Shown here piece by piece: positions 1-8,945 of a stretch of 64,000 nt of DNA. Both the position numbers and the translations under genes were made by a program. The stretch lies in NCBI GenBank assembly GCA_030526245.1, contig JAUNDD010000008.1, positions 1 to 64,000 of the forward strand, in the 5' to 3' direction. The DNA is from Lachnospiraceae bacterium. Its GTDB lineage: Bacteria > Bacillota > Clostridia > Lachnospirales > Lachnospiraceae. Position 1 is the stretch's first letter. Each line of letters begins with the position of its first letter. Under the pieces are notes generated by a model. That model did not search any database. It was not told the DNA's origin and saw only the letters and a list, made by a program, of their open reading frames with translations.

Positions 1-24
1 CTGAATCATAATGACTTTTGCCAT
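1..24 (-). CDS. start of probable cobyric acid synthase, cut by left edge
   Basis: Only eight codons are inside the window, reading MAKVIMIQ. They follow a good ribosome binding site (GGAGAG, 5 nt before the ATG). Cobyric acid synthases (CobQ/CbiP), which amidate the corrin ring side chains, characteristically open with this kind of hydrophobic strand just before their P-loop. The neighbouring riboswitch-controlled cbiK makes a cobalamin gene likely. A terminator-like hairpin separates it from the gene at 251-793, so it may be transcribed separately. Eight residues are too few for certainty; any protein starting with a beta strand before a P-loop is an alternative. Confidence 0.4.
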
Positions 25-142
25 GTCATCTCTCCTAATCTATCTGAAGCACATTTAAAGTTCGCAGCCGGACAAAGCGTGCCTGGCGCACTGCCGCTTC
101 GCGGCAACCGCCCAAATATCTGCCCGATTTTAATATCGAGCC

Positions 143-172
143 CATAGGAAATTCCTCTCAGAATTTCCTATG
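143..172. repeat. perfect 12-bp inverted repeat
   Basis: Arms CATAGGAAATTC and GAATTTCCTATG are exact complements around a 6-nt loop. It lies in the 226-bp gap between the left-edge gene and the 251-793 gene. No T-run follows on either strand, so it is more likely an operator or an RNA stem than a terminator. Confidence 0.55.
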
Positions 173-177
173 ACAAC

Positions 178-219
178 ATAAAACGCCGTAGCTGTACTCA
201 GCATACAGTCTGCGGCGTC
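178..219 (-). terminator. terminator of the cbiK transcript
   Basis: Read on the minus strand, an imperfect stem begins ACGCCGCAG and closes with ACGGCGT, then TTTTATG follows. It lies about 30 nt after the stop of the secreted-protein gene at 251-793 and would end the riboswitch-controlled transcript. Confidence 0.6.
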
Positions 220-250
220 TTCCCTGTCTTTACCGCAGCAGACGATACGC

Positions 251-793
251 TTACTCCGTTGCCATCTCCGTGGCGGCTTCCTCGTCTTCCATCGGGATCG
301 GATCGGAAACCGATACCTTATGGTCATACCATTTCTCTTTCTTGCCGATCAGAGCCACATCAAACTCGGCATCCAGATACGGTACCGGGATGTCAAAGCC
401 GTATACCTCCTCGGACTCGCCATCGCTGTAGGTCACCGTGTCCTCGGTTCTCGGCAGCATCTCGGCGCCATCCTTCTTCGCATCTTCAGCCACACCGGCA
501 AACAGGTTCACGATACCCTTGGAAGCCAGGCTGACGTGAATGGTCATCTGTCCATCCTTCACGGTCAGGACACCGCGTCCCTCGCAGGCTTCGTTCACAT
601 GGAACATACCGCTGTCGGTATCAAATACTGCTGAGTACACGCCATCCTCTAATGCGGTCTCACCAAGCTCCGCCACGGCTTCGGTGGCCCACTCGGTCTC
701 GCCCTCCAGGATGCTCTCTGCCCCGGCCAGACTGCAGGCTGCGGCGGACAGCGCCAGTGCCGTCATCATGCTCAGAATCCATTTCCTGCTCAT
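251..793 (-). CDS. small secreted protein of unknown function, linked to cbiK
   Basis: 180 aa. A hydrophobic signal peptide covers residues 1-25; AAAC at 17-20 could be a weak lipobox, or AGA at 24-26 a signal peptidase I site. The mature part is acidic and predicted soluble: residues 50-100 give a beta-rich stretch starting DGVYSAVFDTDSG, and 148-166 hold the KWYDHKVSVSD segment. The only cysteine after the signal region is Cys70. The start is set by GGAGAG 7 nt upstream. It lies 270 bp downstream of cbiK on the same strand with no obvious new promoter, so it is probably in the cobalamin-riboswitch transcript. From memory, similar short exported proteins accompany exported CbiK in other Clostridia, but I cannot name a family. 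A role in handling metal, corrinoid or tetrapyrrole at the cell surface is an inference from context only. Confidence 0.85.
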   Translation of the reverse strand: MSRKWILSMMTALALSAAACSLAGAESILEGETEWATEAVAELGETALEDGVYSAVFDTDSGMFHVNEACEGRGVLTVKDGQMTIHVSLASKGIVNLFAGVAEDAKKDGAEMLPRTEDTVTYSDGESEEVYGFDIPVPYLDAEFDVALIGKKEKWYDHKVSVSDPIPMEDEEAATEMATE

Positions 794-928
794 TTTCGTT
801 CTCTCCTACTCTTATTTCTTCTGCTTGAAATACTCCAAATGCTGCCGTTCGCTGCCAAAACGGATGCCCTCGATAGCGATAGACATAAACAGCAGCCCTC
901 GATATGCTCTCTCAAAATACGTCTGAAA

Positions 929-953
929 GCAGGCGCCCCTTCGGAGTGCCTGC
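929..953 (-). other. intercistronic hairpin between cbiK and the next gene
   Basis: GCAGGC (929-934) pairs with GCCTGC (948-953), with additional pairing inward around a CTTCGG-like loop. On the minus strand it is followed by TTTC. It could reduce read-through from cbiK into the downstream secreted-protein gene, or act as a processing site. A second GC stem (GCCGCGT/ACGCGGC, about 1013-1030) lies nearer cbiK. The rest of the 794-1062 gap shows nothing else. Confidence 0.4.
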
Positions 954-1062
954 CTTCCGTTTCTTTGTTGATCTCAAATCATCTTAAGCGCCGAGATCCG
1001 TTCTTACAAGGCTGCCGCGTGCCGACGCGGCCTCCGCTTTCCTCTGAATCGATCTGCGCTTT

Positions 1063-2205
1063 TTACTCTGCATCCATGGCAGCCTGGGTATGTGCAATGT
1101 AGATATCCTGGATACCTTCAATGCGTCCCATACCCTCGATCTGTGCCTCTACACTCTCGAACTCACCGGATGCCTCAAACATGCTCTTCCAGCTGTCTTC
1201 TTCCTCACCGGCCATATCGTTGCAGGCATGGTCACCGGCAACGACCATCAGCGGACGAAGGATGATGTTCTTGTAGCCGGCTGCCGCAGCGGCCTCGATC
1301 ACAGCCTCACAGGCAGTCTCTTCCGGCTCACCCTCAACGGTACCAATGAAGACATTTTCAAAGCCCAGCTCATCCATCTGTGCGCCCATCTGACGATAGG
1401 TGACCTTGGCGGTATGCGAGGTTCCGTGTCCCATCAGAACGAATGCGGTTCCGTCCTCGGCAGCCGCCTCAGCCGTGTCATATCCGGAAGAAGCCACCGC
1501 AGCATCCATGATCGCCTGCGCAGCTTCCTTCTTATCGTCGTTCACATCTGCGTCGCCTTCGCCCACTTCACCCAGCATCGGCTGTGCGATTTTAATGCTC
1601 TCAAACTGATCCTCGTAGGCGCTGACTGCCTCGCACATCTCATCAAACTCGTAGCCGCGCATCAGATGAGTCGGCTGTACCACCAGGTTCTTAACGCCGT
1701 TGGCCACTGCGCGCTCCAGGGCCTGGTCCATGTTGTCGATGAACTCGCCGTCACGGGCCTGGACATGGTTGATGATGATCTGTGCGGTAAAGGCACGGCG
1801 TACGCTCCAATCCGGGAACGCTTCCTCCAGAGCCTTTTCAATGCCGCCGATATCCTGTGCACGGCTGTCGTTGAAGGAGGTACCGAAGCTGACTACCAGC
1901 AGCTCGTTCTCTCCGATCTCATCTGCATTTCTCGGATCATCCAGGGATGCATCACCGGTGTCTCTTCCGAAGTAATCCGGATCTGCCTCTTCTCCCTCCA
2001 CCATTTCCTTCTGTTCGTCTGTCAAAGCGTCCCATGCCTCCTTTGCTGCTGCGCAGTCCGCATCGGTGGTCTCGGTTCTCTCCTGCACATAGATTGCATC
2101 GATCAGCTCGGCGCACTTGTCGGCTGCCTCATCTGCCAGTGCCATCGAAGCGGTTCCCATAGCCAGAAGTCCGGCCATCATCAGTGTAAGGTTTCTCTTT
2201 TTCAT
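1063..2205 (-). CDS. cbiK: exported sirohydrochlorin cobaltochelatase CbiK
   Basis: 380 aa. CbiK inserts Co(II) into sirohydrochlorin in the anaerobic B12 pathway. The chelatase fold covers about 101-375. Active-site candidates are His260 in GHGTSH, Glu291 in VEGEP and His326 in GDHACND, matching the His-Glu-His set and spacing of known CbiK. The protein opens with a signal peptide (1-25, ending SMALA) and then about 75 acidic helical residues absent from cytoplasmic CbiK, so it should act outside the membrane, as the periplasmic CbiK of Desulfovibrio does. I chose the ATG at 2205 because GGGAGG lies 10 nt upstream; the ATG at 2214 is only 1 nt from it. The gene is controlled by the riboswitch and terminator upstream. 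Confidence 0.93.
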   Translation of the reverse strand: MKKRNLTLMMAGLLAMGTASMALADEAADKCAELIDAIYVQERTETTDADCAAAKEAWDALTDEQKEMVEGEEADPDYFGRDTGDASLDDPRNADEIGENELLVVSFGTSFNDSRAQDIGGIEKALEEAFPDWSVRRAFTAQIIINHVQARDGEFIDNMDQALERAVANGVKNLVVQPTHLMRGYEFDEMCEAVSAYEDQFESIKIAQPMLGEVGEGDADVNDDKKEAAQAIMDAAVASSGYDTAEAAAEDGTAFVLMGHGTSHTAKVTYRQMGAQMDELGFENVFIGTVEGEPEETACEAVIEAAAAAGYKNIILRPLMVVAGDHACNDMAGEEEDSWKSMFEASGEFESVEAQIEGMGRIEGIQDIYIAHTQAAMDAE

Positions 2206-2262
2206 GCTAATCATTCCTCCCTAGCATATTGTGCGATCCGCACAGTTCGCGCGTAAACACAC

Positions 2263-2290
2263 AAAAAAAACTGTTTCCGGGAGAAACAGT
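2263..2290 (-). terminator. terminator of the cobalamin riboswitch expression platform
   Basis: On the minus strand ACTGTTTC pairs with GAAACAG around a short loop and is followed by eight T residues. It lies between the B12 aptamer and the cbiK start, about 60 nt before the ATG. The position and long U-tract fit transcription attenuation when cobalamin is bound. Confidence 0.8.
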
Positions 2291-2459
2291 CATGGATTCC
2301 AATATGCAGCTTAAACCATGTTCCGCGTCAGCTGCCGCCTCCGGCCTGCTCACACAAGCCTTCCGACGCCGCACGCTTTGTTCCACGGCAGACCGCTCCC
2401 TTTGGCAGGAAGCCGCTCCTTGCATATGCCATGCCTGTCATCTCTCGTGACCATAGCAC

Positions 2460-2725
2460 CATCATAAGCAGGTCTTCTGACTTCCGGGCCATGCCTTGAT
2501 CCGCCTTCCCAATTGCTCAGTGGCTATACGTTTGAAACCGGGTGGTTCGTCTGCTCGCTCTGACAGCTCACGTATATGAGCTCCGCTGTCAGTCTGATCA
2601 GCGATCCAACCTTTTTCTTCGTATCAGGATCATGCTTCCCGGTTACAGCTGCGGGACAGTACAGGACTTTCACCTGTTTTCCTTTTCACCGGCTCCCCGG
2701 ACCTTTTGCTGCCACTTAATGACAA
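2460..2725 (-). promoter_or_regulatory. cobalamin (adenosylcobalamin) riboswitch
   Basis: On the minus strand the conserved blocks occur in order: a GTGAAAGTCCTG segment, ACTGTCCCGC, CTGTAA, then the GCCACTG and TTGGGAAGG core, and finally the B12 box AGTCAGAAGACCTGC near 2462-2480. Such leaders repress B12 synthesis and transport genes when the cofactor is plentiful. Here about 170 nt separate the B12 box from the terminator hairpin at 2263-2290, and cbiK follows. Confidence 0.95.
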
Positions 2726-2774
2726 GCAGCGCCGTGTCCGAGCCGACACTTATGATCTGTTTTGTAACAAAATA

Positions 2775-2803
2775 ATTTTAGCGTAATACACTGTAAAAGT
2801 CAA
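2775..2803 (-). promoter_or_regulatory. sigma-A promoter of the riboswitch-cbiK transcript
   Basis: TTGACT (-35) and TAAAAT (-10) are separated by exactly 17 nt on the minus strand. The predicted start near 2768 puts the whole B12 aptamer in the leader RNA. Confidence 0.8.
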
Positions 2804-2832
2804 TCTTCGCATTCGAGTTCACGAAGTAAACA

Positions 2833-2860
2833 ACGGCCTGCGCATGACTGCACAGGCCGT
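2833..2860 (-). terminator. terminator of the ABC importer operon
   Basis: ACGGCCTG pairs with CAGGCCGT around a 12-nt interior; on the minus strand TTGTTTACTT follows. It lies 47 nt after the last permease gene. The T-run is weak. Confidence 0.6.
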
Positions 2861-2906
2861 ACCATTTCACGGGATAATTTTGCCACGCAGACGAAAGATC
2901 GCCTCC

Positions 2907-3794
2907 CTAGATCAGACGCTCCCTGCGGTTGGCCCGCATCCGCAGCCAGTTGCCGATATTGGTCAGGCATACCAGCATGACCACCAGGAACAGGCCCGGG
3001 ATCAGGATGATCCACCAGGCCCGGGTCATCAGCGCCCGCTCCGCATTGGACAGCAGACTTCCCCAGGAGATCACCTCCAGCGGCAGTCCGATTCCCATAA
3101 AGCTTAAGGTCGATTCCGCCACGATGGCGCTGCGTACATTCATCACCACCATAAACATGATGGCGGAGAAAAAGTTCGGCACCAGATGCCGCCACAAAAT
3201 GTGGAAAAATCCGCCGCCCATGCACCGGGAGGCCACCACGTACTCACTCTTTCGGATCTGCCGTACCTCGGTACGGATCACCTTGGCCACGGAAAACCAT
3301 CCGGTGACACCGATGACCACAGACAGGGTCCAGACCGAGGCCGGCCCCAGAATAGCCTGCATAAATATCGTCAGCAGCAGCCCCGGCACGCTCAGCAGAA
3401 TCTCCGTCAGCCGCATCAGCAGCGTATCCATCCATTCCGAGGCGATCCCGCTGAGGGATCCGTAGACCACGGCAATCAAAGTGGACAGCAGCGTCGCCAG
3501 AAATCCGATGGAAAGGGAGACCCGTCCGCCATGCCAGATACAGGCAAACAGATCCCGTCCCAGGGTATCCGTTCCGAACCAGAACTCCCGGCCGGGTGCC
3601 CTGGTGTAGTTCATCAGATCCATAAAGGCCGGATCCTTCGCCGCGATCACATCCGCCAGCACACACCCCAGCACCATCAGCCCCAGCACCGCCATGGACC
3701 ACACCGGTCTTTTTTCTCTTCTTACCTTTGTCTCAGCCGCTGCCCCCGTTTCCGGACGGGACGCAGCCGGCGCAAACAGTTCCTGCTCCGTCAT
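2907..3794 (-). CDS. peptide/nickel-type ABC importer permease, DppC-like
   Basis: 295 aa integral membrane protein of the binding-protein-dependent importer class. About six hydrophobic segments are visible, the first at residues 33-50. The DppC/OppC hallmark FGTDTLGRDLF lies near residues 73-83 before the conserved permease domain, and the cytoplasmic EAA-type loop (VVASRCMGGG region) near 186-205 would contact the ATPase. Its ATG overlaps the stop of the upstream permease by 4 nt (ATGA), so the two are translationally coupled. It is the last gene of the importer operon. Whether the substrate is a peptide, Ni or Co chelate, or another ligand cannot be told from the sequence. Confidence 0.92.
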   Translation of the reverse strand: MTEQELFAPAASRPETGAAAETKVRREKRPVWSMAVLGLMVLGCVLADVIAAKDPAFMDLMNYTRAPGREFWFGTDTLGRDLFACIWHGGRVSLSIGFLATLLSTLIAVVYGSLSGIASEWMDTLLMRLTEILLSVPGLLLTIFMQAILGPASVWTLSVVIGVTGWFSVAKVIRTEVRQIRKSEYVVASRCMGGGFFHILWRHLVPNFFSAIMFMVVMNVRSAIVAESTLSFMGIGLPLEVISWGSLLSNAERALMTRAWWIILIPGLFLVVMLVCLTNIGNWLRMRANRRERLI

Positions 3795-4813
3795 GCTTTC
3801 TCCTGTTCCATGATCTCCGATGTCTCCATCACTTCCGACGCCTTCACCCGGGGATCGATCTGCTCGTTGATGATCTGGCCGATCATGTTAAAAAAGATGA
3901 CCGCCACCCCGGTGAGCATACACAGCACCATCAGCATATTGTAGTCCGCATACCGGGCTGATTCGTAGGACAGCGTCCCGATTCCCGGATAGGAAAAGAC
4001 CGTTTCCACGATGTAGGTGCCGCCGATGATGTGGGGGATCGAGATGGCCATCAGCGAAATATACATCGGCATCACATTGCGCAGACAGTGTCCGAACAGG
4101 ATCTGCCGTCTGGAAAGTCCCTTGCCCTTACACAGCAGCACGTAGTCCGCCCGCACCTCCTCCAGGATCAGATTGCGGATCATGTAGGCGTAATACCATA
4201 AATGCTCGATCACCACGATGACCATGGGCAGAATCAGATGGATCACCCGGTCCTTCAGGTCGTTTTCCTTTCCCACACTGTAGGCGCCGCTGCTGGGCAG
4301 CCATTTGAGCATCACGCAGAATACCAGGATCAGTACCAGGGACAGCCAGAACTCCGGGATGCAGCTGATGATCGTTCCCACCTTGCACAGGATCTTATCC
4401 AGCCAGCTGTCCTCATACCAGGTGCACAAAATCCCCAACAGCAGACTGCCCGCAAAGATCAGGACAAATCCGATGCCGCCCAAGATCAGCGTGTTGCCGA
4501 TCCGTTTGGAGATGACCACCAGCACGTCCTGCTTGTACTTGTAGGATATGCCAAAGTCTCCCTGGAGGGCGCCTTTGACCCACCGGACATACTGCACCGG
4601 GATCGAATCATTCAGCCCCAGCTTTTCTCTGGCCCATTCCTTTTCCTCTACGCTCATCTTCTCCGTCCGCTCTCCGTAATAGGACTGCAGCGGATCCGTG
4701 GGCGTCAGCCTGGAAATGGCAAAGACCGCCATGGATAAAACCACGATACTGATCAGAAAGATCAGAAGCTTTCCCGAAAAATAGGCAAGCTTACTCTTTT
4801 TATACGCAACCAT
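3791..4813 (-). CDS. peptide/nickel-type ABC importer permease, DppB-like
   Basis: 340 aa. An N-terminal membrane segment (about 13-33) is followed by the DppB-type extracellular loop (DPLQSYYG, then a REKLGLNDSIPVQY stretch near 63-76) and five further hydrophobic segments. The EAA-type loop lies near 215-240. It pairs with the DppC-like subunit encoded by the overlapping next gene to form the transmembrane channel. The start follows GAGAG, 145 bp after the ATPase gene, in the same orientation. Confidence 0.92.
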   Translation of the reverse strand: MVAYKKSKLAYFSGKLLIFLISIVVLSMAVFAISRLTPTDPLQSYYGERTEKMSVEEKEWAREKLGLNDSIPVQYVRWVKGALQGDFGISYKYKQDVLVVISKRIGNTLILGGIGFVLIFAGSLLLGILCTWYEDSWLDKILCKVGTIISCIPEFWLSLVLILVFCVMLKWLPSSGAYSVGKENDLKDRVIHLILPMVIVVIEHLWYYAYMIRNLILEEVRADYVLLCKGKGLSRRQILFGHCLRNVMPMYISLMAISIPHIIGGTYIVETVFSYPGIGTLSYESARYADYNMLMVLCMLTGVAVIFFNMIGQIINEQIDPRVKASEVMETSEIMEQEKA

Positions 4814-4958
4814 TTTATTCTCTCATTTCTATGTACCCAAATCCTGCGATACAGGCACTCATTCCGATAAATCCGTTCAACCCAGCCCGCTATTCGCAAT
4901 CCATGGGGCCATGCCCGCTTCCTGCTCATACCAGGACATGCCAGTTGTCACCATGATC

Positions 4959-6926
4959 CTACGTGAGGACAAAATGCCCGTGACAGATCTCCTTAAACTC
5001 CCCCTCCACCGGGAAGGTCAGCTCCTCCGGATCGATGGTCTCCCGGGCCCTTTCCCGTTTCGGATCCGGATAAGGCATGGCCCGGAGCAGATGCTGCGTG
5101 TAGGGATGCAGGGGATTGGCATACAGCTCTCTGGTAGGCGCCATTTCCACCATTCGTCCCCGGTACATGACCCCCACCCGGTCGCACAGATACTCCACCA
5201 TCGCCAGATCGTGGGCAATGAACAGGAAGGAAAAACCATGTCCCTTCTGCAGATGCCGGAACAGATTGACGATCTGCGCCTGGATCGATACATCCAGCGA
5301 GGCGATGGGCTCATCCGCGATCAGAAGCCGGGGCTCCATGGAAAGGGCTCGGGCGATGGCCACTCTCTGGCGCTGACCGCCGGAGAGCTCCCCGGGATAC
5401 TTGTCCAGATAGCTTTCGTCCAACCCCACGGTCCGCAGGTGAAAGGCCGCCTCCTCCCGGCAGCTGCCCCGCTCCGGCCGGATCCGGTTGATCTTCATCG
5501 GCTCACAGATGATATCCGCCACGGTCATGCGCTGATTCAGACTGGACGCCGAATCCTGAAAGATCAGCTGCCGCTGGGTCTGCAGCATGGTCCGGGCCTG
5601 CCGGCGCTGACGCCGGTCGCAGGTATTGATCCCCTGAAACCAGATCTCACCCGAGGCCGGTTCATAGATGTTCATCATGCAGCGGGCTACCGTGGATTTT
5701 CCGGAGCCCGACTCTCCCACCAGGCCAAACACCTCTCCCTTGTGGATATCAAAGGACACATGATCCACCGCACGGATCGAGGTCTTCTTTCCCAGCTTGA
5801 AATACTGGGTCAGATCCCGCACGGACACGATGGTCTGGGCCTTCTCCTCCGCTCCCATTTCATGGTGAGAATGGGTCCTTTTTTCATGGGCATCGTGGCT
5901 GGCGGCATGCACACCGCCCAGCATCCGGCGTGCCCGCATGCCGTAATCCCTGGGCGCCCGTTCATCCAGAAGCCAGGTAGCCGCATAATGGGTATCCGAG
6001 ATCTTAAACATGGGCGGTGCTTCCCGGTAATCGATCTCCAACGCAAACTCATTGCGGCAGGCAAAGGCATCTCCCGCCGGCGGATCGATCAGGGTCGGCG
6101 GCATCCCCGGAATGGTATAAAGCTCCCCCCTCTCCCTGGCCAGGGAGGGCAGGGACTGCATCAGTCCCCAGGTATAGGGATGCCTCGGATCGTAATAGAT
6201 CTCCTCCGCCGTACCGATCTCCACAATGCGGCCGGCGTACATAATAGCCACCCGGTCTGCTGCCCGGGCCACCACGCCCAGGTCGTGGGACACCAGAATG
6301 GTGGCGGTATGCAGCTTGCGCTGCACCTCCCGGAGCAGATCCAGAATCTGGGCCTGGATGGTCACATCCAGTGCCGTAGTGGGCTCATCCGCCAGCAGGA
6401 TCTTCGGTCCGGCCGCCAGGGCGATGGCCATCACCGCACGCTGACGCATACCGCCGGAAAAGTTGTAGGGGTAGAGCTTCGCCCGCTCCCGGGGATGCTC
6501 GATTCCCACCAGCTCCATCAGCTCCAGTACCCGCTGCTCCACCTGCTGTCTGGAAAGCTTCGGCTCATGCACCAGCACCGCCTCGGCGATCTGGGCGCCC
6601 ACCGTCAGCGTCGGATCCAGGGAGGTCATGGGGTCCTGAAAGACCATGGAAAAGAGCCGCCCCCGCAGCTTCTGCATATCCCGCTCGCGATACGCCGTGA
6701 TATCCACGCCATCTGCCCGGATGGAGCCCCCTTCGATCCGGGCACTTTTGGGCAGAAGCTTCATGATGCTCTTGCAGAGCATGCTTTTGCCGCAGCCGGA
6801 CTCGCCTACAATGGCCAGGATCTCTCCCTCCTTCAGCTCCAGACTGACATCCCGCACCGCCTCCACCTTTCCCATGGGGGTGTGAAGGCTGACACTTAAA
6901 TCGTTGATCTCAAGAATCGTTTTCAT
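4959..6926 (-). CDS. fused double ATPase of a peptide/nickel-type ABC importer (DppD-DppF)
   Basis: 655 aa, two complete ABC modules in one chain where most relatives have two genes. The first half has Walker A GESGCGKS (about 41-48), signature FSGGMRQ (about 157) and Walker B LLADEP. The second has GESGSGKS (about 409), LSGGQRQ and LIADEP. Both carry the C-terminal oligopeptide-transporter extension. In the first half that extension keeps only one Cys (FACRN), so the usual four-cysteine cluster site is missing. The linker near 338-358 is His-rich (seven His in about 20 residues, including [13 protein letters not shown]), which hints at metal sensing or binding. The ribosome binding site is weak (GGATTAAC). 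It is encoded between the binding protein and the permeases. Confidence 0.93.
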   Translation of the reverse strand: MKTILEINDLSVSLHTPMGKVEAVRDVSLELKEGEILAIVGESGCGKSMLCKSIMKLLPKSARIEGGSIRADGVDITAYRERDMQKLRGRLFSMVFQDPMTSLDPTLTVGAQIAEAVLVHEPKLSRQQVEQRVLELMELVGIEHPRERAKLYPYNFSGGMRQRAVMAIALAAGPKILLADEPTTALDVTIQAQILDLLREVQRKLHTATILVSHDLGVVARAADRVAIMYAGRIVEIGTAEEIYYDPRHPYTWGLMQSLPSLARERGELYTIPGMPPTLIDPPAGDAFACRNEFALEIDYREAPPMFKISDTHYAATWLLDERAPRDYGMRARRMLGGVHAASHDAHEKRTHSHHEMGAEEKAQTIVSVRDLTQYFKLGKKTSIRAVDHVSFDIHKGEVFGLVGESGSGKSTVARCMMNIYEPASGEIWFQGINTCDRRQRRQARTMLQTQRQLIFQDSASSLNQRMTVADIICEPMKINRIRPERGSCREEAAFHLRTVGLDESYLDKYPGELSGGQRQRVAIARALSMEPRLLIADEPIASLDVSIQAQIVNLFRHLQKGHGFSFLFIAHDLAMVEYLCDRVGVMYRGRMVEMAPTRELYANPLHPYTQHLLRAMPYPDPKRERARETIDPEELTFPVEGEFKEICHGHFVLT

Positions 6927-7150
6927 GTTAATCCGCTCTTTATTCTCTCATCCCTGCCGGTCACTCACTGCCCTGCTTTCATCGCAGATGCAGGCGCATC
7001 CGCTCAGGCGGCTCGTTTCTGCCGGCTGCTGTTTCCACACATGCGGCCAGATCCCGCAGGGCGCCGCTCACTGCGTAACCGCTGACATGCAGAATGTGCG
7101 ACAGGGATGCCCCTGCCGTCAGCAGGATGCATCCCTTGTCCGTATCCGAT

Positions 7151-7177
7151 CTTACCGCTCATACCATGAGCGATAAG
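7151..7177 (-). other. intercistronic hairpin after the binding-protein gene
   Basis: CTTACCGCTCAT and ATGAGCGATAAG form a 12-bp stem with one mismatch and a 3-nt loop, 22 nt after the binding-protein stop codon. There is no T-run. Such stems often protect the upstream mRNA or cause partial termination, giving more binding protein than permease. The rest of the 6927-7198 gap shows no gene. Confidence 0.5.
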
Positions 7178-7198
7178 TCCTGTCGTTTCTTCTTAATC

Positions 7199-8749
7199 TT
7201 ATTCGATGGTCCAGTCACAGACGTTCCAGAAGATACCCACGCCGTGGTGTCCCAGAACCGTGTCGGTGGCAATGCCCTGAATGGTCGAATCCGCCACGTA
7301 CATGGCATCGATGTAGCAGAAGAAGGTGTAGGCCGGTGTCTGGGCCAGTTCCTTCTGGAAGTCAGCGTAGGCTGCCATTCTCTCTTCCGGTACATCCGTC
7401 TGACGTGCGGCTGTCAGGTACTCATCCACCAGCTCGTTGCTGTAGCCGGAGTAGTTGGCCCCCTTGTCGGTACCGAATACCTTGTAGGTATGGTCATCTG
7501 CATCGAAGGGAGATCCCCATCCGATGATGCAGCACTGCTGGCCGCCCCAGTCGATGCCGTCTGCCGGCACGTTGGCGCTGACATCCAGACCGATGGCCTG
7601 CAGCTGCTGGGCTGCGATCATGGCCATATCCACGCGAACCTGATCACCCGGTGTGGCATTGATCACGAAGCTGATGCGCTCATCGTTTCTGCACCAGAAG
7701 CCTTCCGCATCCTTTTCGCAGCCGGCTGCTGCCAACAGCTCCTCGGCCTTCGCCGGATCATAGTCGTAATGCTCCACATCCTCGCAGTTGTAAACATTTC
7801 TCTGCAGCGGTCCGTAAGCCACATCACCGCAGCCGAGCAGAACCGCATCCAGGATGGCCTGACGGTCGATGGCATAGCTGATCGCCGGGATCAGATCCGC
7901 ATTCTCCTGCCAGTATTCGTTCCAGAAATTGTAGAGGATACCGCGGTAATCCGAGGTCTTCTCATCGTAAACGGTATGTACGCCGTCGTTTTCAAACAGG
8001 ACCGCATCCTTGGGCGTTACCTGAGACAGGTTCAGCTCGCCGGACTGCAGCTGCAGTGCCTTGGCATTATCGTCCGTTACGATCTTGAAGATCAGGCGGT
8101 CGATGTTGGCCGGTCCTGCAAAGTAGTCTTCGTTCTTTTCCATGATGATGGCCTGGCCCTCATCCCAGCCGGTCAGCTTGTACGGGCCGGTGCCGATGGG
8201 TGCACGGAAGAAGTCTGACTCCTGCATATCCTCACCCTCCAGCAGATGCTTAGGCAGGATCGCCATGGTCATATACTCCAGAAATGCATAGTTGGGAGCA
8301 CTCAGCTTAAAGGAGACGGTGTAGGGATCGATGACCGTGATCTCTTCCACATCCTCATAGTTCGGGGCATTCTCCGCTCCGTTCTCCGGATCCATGATCG
8401 CCTCAATGGTAAACTTAACGTCCTCTGCGGTGAATTCCTCGCCGTCATGCCACTTGACCCCTTCCTCCAGATAGAAGGTATAGGTGGTGGTCTCCTCGTC
8501 GTAGGTCCATTCCTTTGCCAGACGCGGAATGATGTTGTTGTCGCCATCATGATCCGTCAGACCGTCAAACAGAAGCACATTGATCTCGCAGTGCTCATCC
8601 ATGGCTGGATTGATCCGGGTGTAATCACCGGAACCGTACACCAGCGTCGTGGGTTCCTCCGAAGCCATCGCCGGCATCGCACCTGCGATCACGCTCATTC
8701 CCATTGCTGCGGCTAAAAGCAGCGCCGCTCTTTTCTTACCATTCCACAT
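7199..8749 (-). CDS. extracellular substrate-binding protein of the ABC importer (SBP_bac_5 family)
   Basis: 516 aa. The signal peptide ends near residue 30 (AMPAMAS); there is no lipobox cysteine, so anchoring in this Gram-positive background is unclear. The mature protein has the family features: the LVYGSGDYTRINPA opening, a segment ending WHDGEEFTAEDVKFT (about 101-118) and a long second lobe. It is first in the importer operon and captures the ligand for the DppB/DppC-like permeases. I prefer the ATG at 8749 because GAGGTG lies 7 nt upstream; the ATG at 8755 is only about 1 nt away. Peptides are the commonest ligand of this family; nickel or cobalt complexes are possible given the adjacent cobalamin block and the His-rich ATPase linker. 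Confidence 0.92.
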   Translation of the reverse strand: MWNGKKRAALLLAAAMGMSVIAGAMPAMASEEPTTLVYGSGDYTRINPAMDEHCEINVLLFDGLTDHDGDNNIIPRLAKEWTYDEETTTYTFYLEEGVKWHDGEEFTAEDVKFTIEAIMDPENGAENAPNYEDVEEITVIDPYTVSFKLSAPNYAFLEYMTMAILPKHLLEGEDMQESDFFRAPIGTGPYKLTGWDEGQAIIMEKNEDYFAGPANIDRLIFKIVTDDNAKALQLQSGELNLSQVTPKDAVLFENDGVHTVYDEKTSDYRGILYNFWNEYWQENADLIPAISYAIDRQAILDAVLLGCGDVAYGPLQRNVYNCEDVEHYDYDPAKAEELLAAAGCEKDAEGFWCRNDERISFVINATPGDQVRVDMAMIAAQQLQAIGLDVSANVPADGIDWGGQQCCIIGWGSPFDADDHTYKVFGTDKGANYSGYSNELVDEYLTAARQTDVPEERMAAYADFQKELAQTPAYTFFCYIDAMYVADSTIQGIATDTVLGHHGVGIFWNVCDWTIE

Positions 8750-8788
8750 ATGCATTCACCTCTTTTGTTAAATTCTGAACATAGCCCA

Positions 8789-8817
8789 AGTATAAGCCAC
8801 CTATGCTCAGCAGGCAA
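8789..8817 (-). promoter_or_regulatory. sigma-A promoter of the ABC importer operon
   Basis: TTGCCT and TATACT are spaced by 17 nt on the minus strand. The predicted start lies about 30 nt upstream of the binding-protein ATG, giving a short leader. Confidence 0.7.
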
Positions 8818-8945
8818 ATGAATACTTGTCATAAGGGTATTCCTCCCGGGAATATCCGGATGCCGTCCTTCCCATGCCTGGCCGCTGCCGCAGCCGTGTG
8901 TGCCAAACGACGTTCCCGTACGCCTATGGCTCTGTGCACCTGTGT

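Noticed and set aside
1090..2256. 388-codon plus-strand open frame opposite cbiK
   Set aside because: The product has no domain and no start signal; the minus strand encodes CbiK with full active-site residues.
4911..6899. 662-codon open frame on the plus strand
   Set aside because: It is the mirror of the fused ATPase gene; the minus-strand frame holds all ABC motifs, and the plus-strand product is low-complexity His/Leu/Arg-rich with no domain.
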